NCBI GenBank assembly: GCA_022036555.1
Contig: CM039120.1
Span: 26,750,227-26,814,226, forward strand
Length of the DNA stretch: 64,000 nucleotides
Reading direction: 5' to 3'
Origin: Microstegium vimineum
Lineage: Eukaryota; Streptophyta; Magnoliopsida; Poales; Poaceae
The notes beneath the pieces are model-generated. The model searched no databases and was not told where the DNA came from. It saw only the letters and a program-made list of their open reading frames with translations. This document shows positions 59,544 to 64,000 of this stretch, one piece after another; positions within the stretch are counted from its first letter, which is position 1; every line of letters starts with the position of its first letter. The position numbers were made by a program, and so were the translations under genes.

Positions 59544-60351
59544 GGCACCCCATATCAGGACGGTGCCCACCATTCCCATTTTCCAACTTGCAGTGTTGGT
59601 CAGAGAAACGCGAAGAGCATTGTGACAAGTCTTGTCACGACGAGTCGGCCGATACGTCGCACGCTGAAGGGCGTGACACACGCAGCACAGACAAACGCCA
59701 CCAGGCTAGGGTGCAGCACGAGTCGCCCTAACCCTTAGGTCTGTCACGACTGCATCTCGGTCACTGATAGAGCACCATCTCGGCTCAAACCCCGATTCAG
59801 GTACAAACCGATCCATGTGGCCCGACCAAATGACGATAACAACGAAAAAGGATATGTATCGACATATACCCAGGGGCTTCATGCCATAGAAAATCACCGT
59901 ATGCAGAGGGCTCATTAATGGATGTGTAAGAAGGCGAAACAACCACTCCGTTGCTCCTGGCTGCGACGAACGGGCCAAGGCGTCGACAGCAGGGAAGTAC
60001 GGTGCGTGGCAACAGGAGAGAGGTGGACAAGTTTCGATGCCCATGGCATCATGACTAAATAGTGCCATCGGCAGTGACGGCAGACTATCGAGATGAAACC
60101 CAAAATCGCCCCGATTCAATCCGCACACGCCATCGGTAGATTGCGGTGCGAAATAATCAAAGCATATCCACCGCCCGTGATCAAAACATCAAGACAAAGG
60201 CGACAAAATCAAAGCATGCGCAAGAGTTACACTCTCACCCAGGCTCGGGGGCTACACCCGGCGGGTGCACTTGCGCGCACCCTCTCGGCGAAGGAAAAAT
60301 AAATAAAAGAATATAAAGCCTCAGCAAGGTAATTAGGAACTCTTCCTAAGG
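59544..60351. other. Gypsy-1 region before its 3' LTR
   Basis: No supported gene on either strand. A copy of the polypurine-like string CTCGGGGGCTA lies at 60244-60254, about 110 bp before the one used at the LTR. Confidence 0.55.
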
Positions 60352-60363
60352 CTCGGGGGCTAT
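60352..60363 (+). promoter_or_regulatory. Gypsy-1 polypurine tract
   Basis: CTCGGGGGCTAT immediately before TGTCGGATACC, the LTR start. Confidence 0.8.
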
Positions 60364-61574
60364 TGTCGGATACCTAATTTAACGACAGACTTTCAAAAAC
60401 AAATCGACGAACTAAAAGCCCATCGACAGTCATCCAAAAAAGGAAGGAAGGCCCATCAAGGGTAAATCATCGCAGGCCCACGAAGAAGAGGCGCGTGACT
60501 CGTGAACCCCGTCAGCCCGGTAGACAGACATGTCCCAGGTAGACATGGTTCCGTCTCGCCCGACACGGGAAGCGAGCTGGCTTCGCCACCCACAGAAGAG
60601 GTGAAGGACCTCGGCGGTAGAAGAATGACTCATTTACCCCATCTATAAGGCGGACGTCATCAATCCTTAGCCGCTGACGGTGCATCCTTCATAAGATAAG
60701 GCCGGAGGTACGGTACCACATAGAACCGTACACCCCGTATAATCCGACGCATAGGATAACGTTCTGACCCCCGCTTGGATGGAGACACGTTGAGCTCCCC
60801 AATTAGGACGGGGCGGTACAGGACTCCTGAATGGGTAAGAATCATGCCCCTCACGAAGCAGCGCCCTCCTCTCTTATTGTCGGGCCCCTACACAAAGCTC
60901 TTCAAACGAGGGTACGTCAGGTACGTAGGGCCCACGGAGTAACGGAGCCCATTGGTCAAGACAGAAGGAATCTGCCGTATACTAAAAGAATTATAAGAAG
61001 GCACGAACTCGTACTTGCCAACGGTACAACAGACGCCATGCCTCTACATCGCTACGGGTTCAACCGGACCCCCCCCCCCCCGCATTCTCCGGCGGTGCAA
61101 CGAAGGGCCGACACGACACCCCTCCTCCGACCAAGTACGAAGGCAATAGGAATATAGTATTATAGGTGTCCAACATCCTTCCTGAGGAAGGAAAGGATAA
61201 GGCACGACATCCTATACAGATACTTCCCGAAGCAATAATTGTAACTCCCCTGAGCCCCTTGCGACTATAAAAGGGGAGCAGAGGGGACAATGAGAGGGGA
61301 TAGGAGAGAAAGACACATCGAGTATCACCCATCGAAGAACACAGCTAGCAGATAGCACACTCACTCACTGAATCATCTAGAGACTTGGGGTTCGAACCCC
61401 TCTCTCGACCTAGCTTGTAACCCCCTCCAAGCAGAGATAAGGAACACGAGTAGCCCCACACTGGATGTAGGGATTTCTTGCCCGAACCAGTATAATCCTC
61501 TTGTCTCTTTATCTCACCATTCGGAACCCGACACATGTACAAATTTACTCGTTGGTAGTTTCTAAACATCGACA
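60364..61574 (+). repeat. Gypsy-1 3' LTR
   Basis: 1211 bp from TGTCGGATACC to ATCGACA. TATA box TATAAAAG at 61266-61273 in a + strand promoter context. The partner 5' LTR is not in the window, so the TSD cannot be tested; GTGTG follows. The start TGTCGGATACC is shared with the Gypsy-3 LTR. Confidence 0.8.
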
Positions 61575-62085
61575 GTGTGACTCTTGGGATTTCTAAAGAA
61601 ATTTTGGAATAAAACAAGTTTATTCCAAAATTGGGGGGCATGTGTTGACACTGTATTTTGATACGGTTAGATATGCACTTATGGGCCCTAGAAGGCCTTC
61701 GGAGGAGATATCCAGGATGCACCCGAAAGATCGACTGAGGAAATAAGAGATCATGAAGAGATCTTTCGGCCGATTTCAACAGCATGTGCGCGACAATCTC
61801 GACGATGGAGTGAATTGAGGCTCAAGTCAGGTTTTGTTTCCTTATTATTAGGACTTGCGTGGCGGCCGGTTAGGGTACATGCTATGGTCTATAAATAGCA
61901 AGTCTTAGGGAATGAGAAGACATCCAATCAATCAAATACACAACTAGTACTTAGTTTCCAGCCTCCGACCAACCCTAGGAGTAGGAGTAGAGTAGATACC
62001 GGTGAACCTTCGACGGATTGGGCTGCATCGACTAGATCGACCTCCAGTTTTCTTGTAAGTCTAGCCTTGGTTCATGTCTCGTTTG
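61575..62085 (+). mobile_element. Gypsy-4: 3' end of another gypsy element (PPT and start of 3' LTR)
   Basis: AATTGGGGGGCATG (61629-61642) directly precedes TGTTGACACTG at 61643, the same tract and LTR start as Gypsy-2 but a different LTR body. TATA box TATAAATA at 61890-61897. Gypsy-1 seems to have inserted 68 bp upstream of this LTR. The LTR is cut at about 62085 by the next element. Confidence 0.6.
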
Positions 62086-64000
62086 TGTAACACCCTCGGT
62101 GATAAGCACGGGCTAAGAAGTAATTAAGCCTAATTATATCGGATCAAGCGATAATCGGAGACTATAGTTCATATATGGGAATATATGATAAGGTAATTGT
62201 TATATATACCTCATCTCTATTTCCATCTATACGAACCATTGGAAGAGTTTCACTAAGTTCGGAACCGAAAAGTTAAGTGAATGGAGGATTCATATACATA
62301 TCGGATTTACCATGTGAAGTGGGAATAATTATATGAGTCAACCAAGTCCCACGACCATGCCCAAAATACTCTAGTTGGACTCTACCACAAAAGTCATGAA
62401 GGGTTCGTGTTGCCCGGAAACATGGAAAAGGTCCGGAAGATATTCTAAACCCCAGTCCGATTGCTACCAACGACATTCTTAATCGGCTTTGACTGACAAT
62501 TTGGAGATCTCGCATGTCGACGTGCATTGAACGAAAGTTGTAGATCGGATCGAGATGGACAAACTTCGTTCAAACATCGAGACCTAAATCAGAGCCGAAA
62601 ATGGTGAAACAGATGACCGAAGATCGTCGGAATGCTAGTTTTTGGTACCCGCGAGGTTTTCTTCGGAAATCAATAATTCGCAAACCGTTTGGAGTTTGAC
62701 TGTGGTTCTTGAAGCAAAATAATCTACTCGTCAAGATATTTGCAACGGTATATTCGTATGAACGTTTCAATCAGCGGTTTAAGGTTTGGGGAAAAAGTAA
62801 TATGAAGACAGTGGCAATTCCGTGATTTGTTGGAAGTTTTAGAAGGGACAGAAGGAATAAATGGGCTGAGCCCCTCCTCTCCTCACGCCACTCTCTCCCT
62901 CCCCTTTCATTCTGCCAAGCAAACAGCAGAGGAGCTGCTGCTCCTCTCCCTCAAGCTCACTCCTCCCATGGCAAACCCTAGGCCTCCTCCTTCCCTGCCT
63001 TCTCCCTTTCTCCACCATAAAGGCAGCACCTCCTCCTCCACCTGCGCTGCTCCTCTCCTTCCTCTCCCCATGGCTACGGCAGGGTCTGGCTGGAGCTGCT
63101 CGCCTCCTTCCCCAGCGACTACAGCTGCAGTCCCTCTGCTCGCCTGGCTCTGCTGTCGGCATGCCGCTGCTGCTGCCGTGTCTCCCTCCATGGCTGCTAC
63201 TGCTGCTGCAGTTAGGCATGGCCAGGGGACCGACTCCCTCCTTGGTGTGGCGGTGATGAAGCAGTAGAGGCCGGTACCACTTCCTTAGAGACCTATGGCA
63301 TCTCCTTCTCCGGCAACTCCAGCGACGAGCTCACCCCCCCCCCCTCCATTCCTGCATCTCCATGGTTGAAGAACGCAAGAACAGGACCAGTTCCTCTCCC
63401 TCCTTCCGTTTTCAGTTTTGTTTTCAGATTATGCAGTGACTTTGAATATTCATATAAATTCATAGAAAAATCGCATGGATGTGTGGTAGAATTTTTTGGA
63501 ATCCTTGTTAAATGCTCTATGCAGTAGATCTATTGGATGTCATGAGTTAGTTTGCTTTGATTACTCAAATATTCGTTTATGCAGTTAGGGTTTGTATGGT
63601 TAGTTGTATGAAATAAATATTTGATGCCGGTAAGGAGTACTCCAAAAATTGTGCAATAATTATGGTGTATTCCTAGTTCTATGAAAAGTGTATGGTTGAA
63701 ATTTCATGGCTAGATGTTGAATGGTTTGAGATTTAGGAAGTTAACAAGTGTCTCATTCATTGTTTTGGACTGCATGCATGTTATCTGAAGATTAATGTTT
63801 TTCGTGTTTAAAATGTTCTTTTCTGTTGGTATGGTGAATACCAAAGTTATAGATAATGGTATTATGAAGCTTGTGTTAAATTTTCATAGCCATATCTCTG
63901 ATAGTTTAAGAGATATGAATTTATCAAGTTTATGTTTGAAATCTGTCATTTTTTGGACAGACCTAGATATTGGGTTGTTTGACCAAGTTAAACTTGGAAT
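62086..64000 (+). mobile_element. Possible LTR of a gypsy (chromovirus-like) element, continuing past the window
   Basis: TGTAACACCCTCGGTGATAA at 62086 resembles the LTR starts of plant Del/Tekay-type chromoviruses. The rest is a long non-coding stretch with a CT-rich, GC-rich block at 62870-63350 and AT-rich sequence after. No second LTR or coding part is in the window, so this rests on the start motif and position only. Confidence 0.42.

Larger units (their letters stand above)
3936..61574 (+). mobile_element. Gypsy-1: Tat-like Ty3/gypsy element, broken by three insertions
   Basis: The pieces 3936-5593, 18646-23135, 45296-45497 and 59539-61574 join into one element when Gypsy-2, Gypsy-3 and the Sirevirus are removed with one TSD copy each. 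The order is RT, RNase H, integrase on +, then a region with antisense genes on -, then polypurine tract and 3' LTR. Pol-antisense gene-LTR order is typical of the Tat lineage. No 5' LTR, gag or protease is in the window. The coding frame starts abruptly after Copia-A LTR-like sequence, so the left edge is approximate. Confidence 0.8.

Noticed and set aside
59706..60128. 140-codon - strand ORF before the Gypsy-1 3' LTR
   Set aside because: No recognisable motif and no support from neighbours; likely chance.
62827..63267. 146-codon + strand ORF near the window end
   Set aside because: Low-complexity Ser/Pro/Leu/Ala composition from a CT-rich stretch, open on the other strand too; no domain.

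Overview
The window is plant genomic DNA made almost entirely of LTR retrotransposons nested inside one another. No tRNA, rRNA, CRISPR array or prokaryotic gene is visible. The Sirevirus-type copia elements, the Tat-lineage Ty3/gypsy elements with antisense genes, and GC-rich LTRs point to a grass genome, probably panicoid (sugarcane/Miscanthus/sorghum type). That assignment is inference.

Layout. (1) 1 to about 3930 is the 3' half of a decayed Ty1/copia element (Copia-A). (2) About 3936 to 61574 is one Tat-like gypsy element, Gypsy-1 (+ strand), broken into pieces 3936-5593, 18646-23135, 45296-45497 and 59539-61574. It has no 5' end in the window but has a 3' LTR at 60364-61574. (3) Gypsy-2 (5594-18645, - strand, TSD CCTTG, two 1095-bp LTRs) sits in the Gypsy-1 RNase H. 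It has gag-protease-RT-RNase H-integrase plus a five-exon antisense gene on the + strand with a plant mobile domain. (4) Gypsy-3 (23136-45290, - strand, two 1359-bp LTRs) sits in the 3' region of Gypsy-1. It keeps gag and protease and an antisense gene with the 'putative gypsy type transposon' domain, but has no RT, RNase H or integrase. It was itself hit by Copia-B (29145-36956, - strand, TSD GGGAC) and by an element now reduced to a solo LTR (38229-40136, TSD GCACT). (5) A full-length Sirevirus-like copia element (45498-59538, + strand, TSD CCGGG, LTRs 1690 and 1689 bp) with a third ORF follows. (6) After Gypsy-1 comes the 3' end of a further gypsy element (61575-62085), then what looks like the start of another LTR (62086 to the window end).

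How it works together. Every autonomous polyprotein seen here carries stops, frameshifts or lost catalytic residues, so this reads as an archive of successive insertions rather than a set of cooperating genes. Removing each insertion together with one target-site copy restores continuity of the element beneath, which gives the insertion order. The most unusual content is on the antisense strands of the Tat elements. Gypsy-1, -2 and -3 each carry a different gene opposite to gag-pol: an F-box/zinc-type protein with an intact ORF, a plant-mobile-domain protein, and a Transposase_28-type protein. At least two of these have their own TATA box. Gypsy-2 is also filled with one short motif (CATCGGCA/TGCCGATG) in its LTRs and in coding sequence on both strands.

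Limits. Coordinates of LTR ends and TSDs were read directly. Family names rest on remembered motifs; no database search was run.
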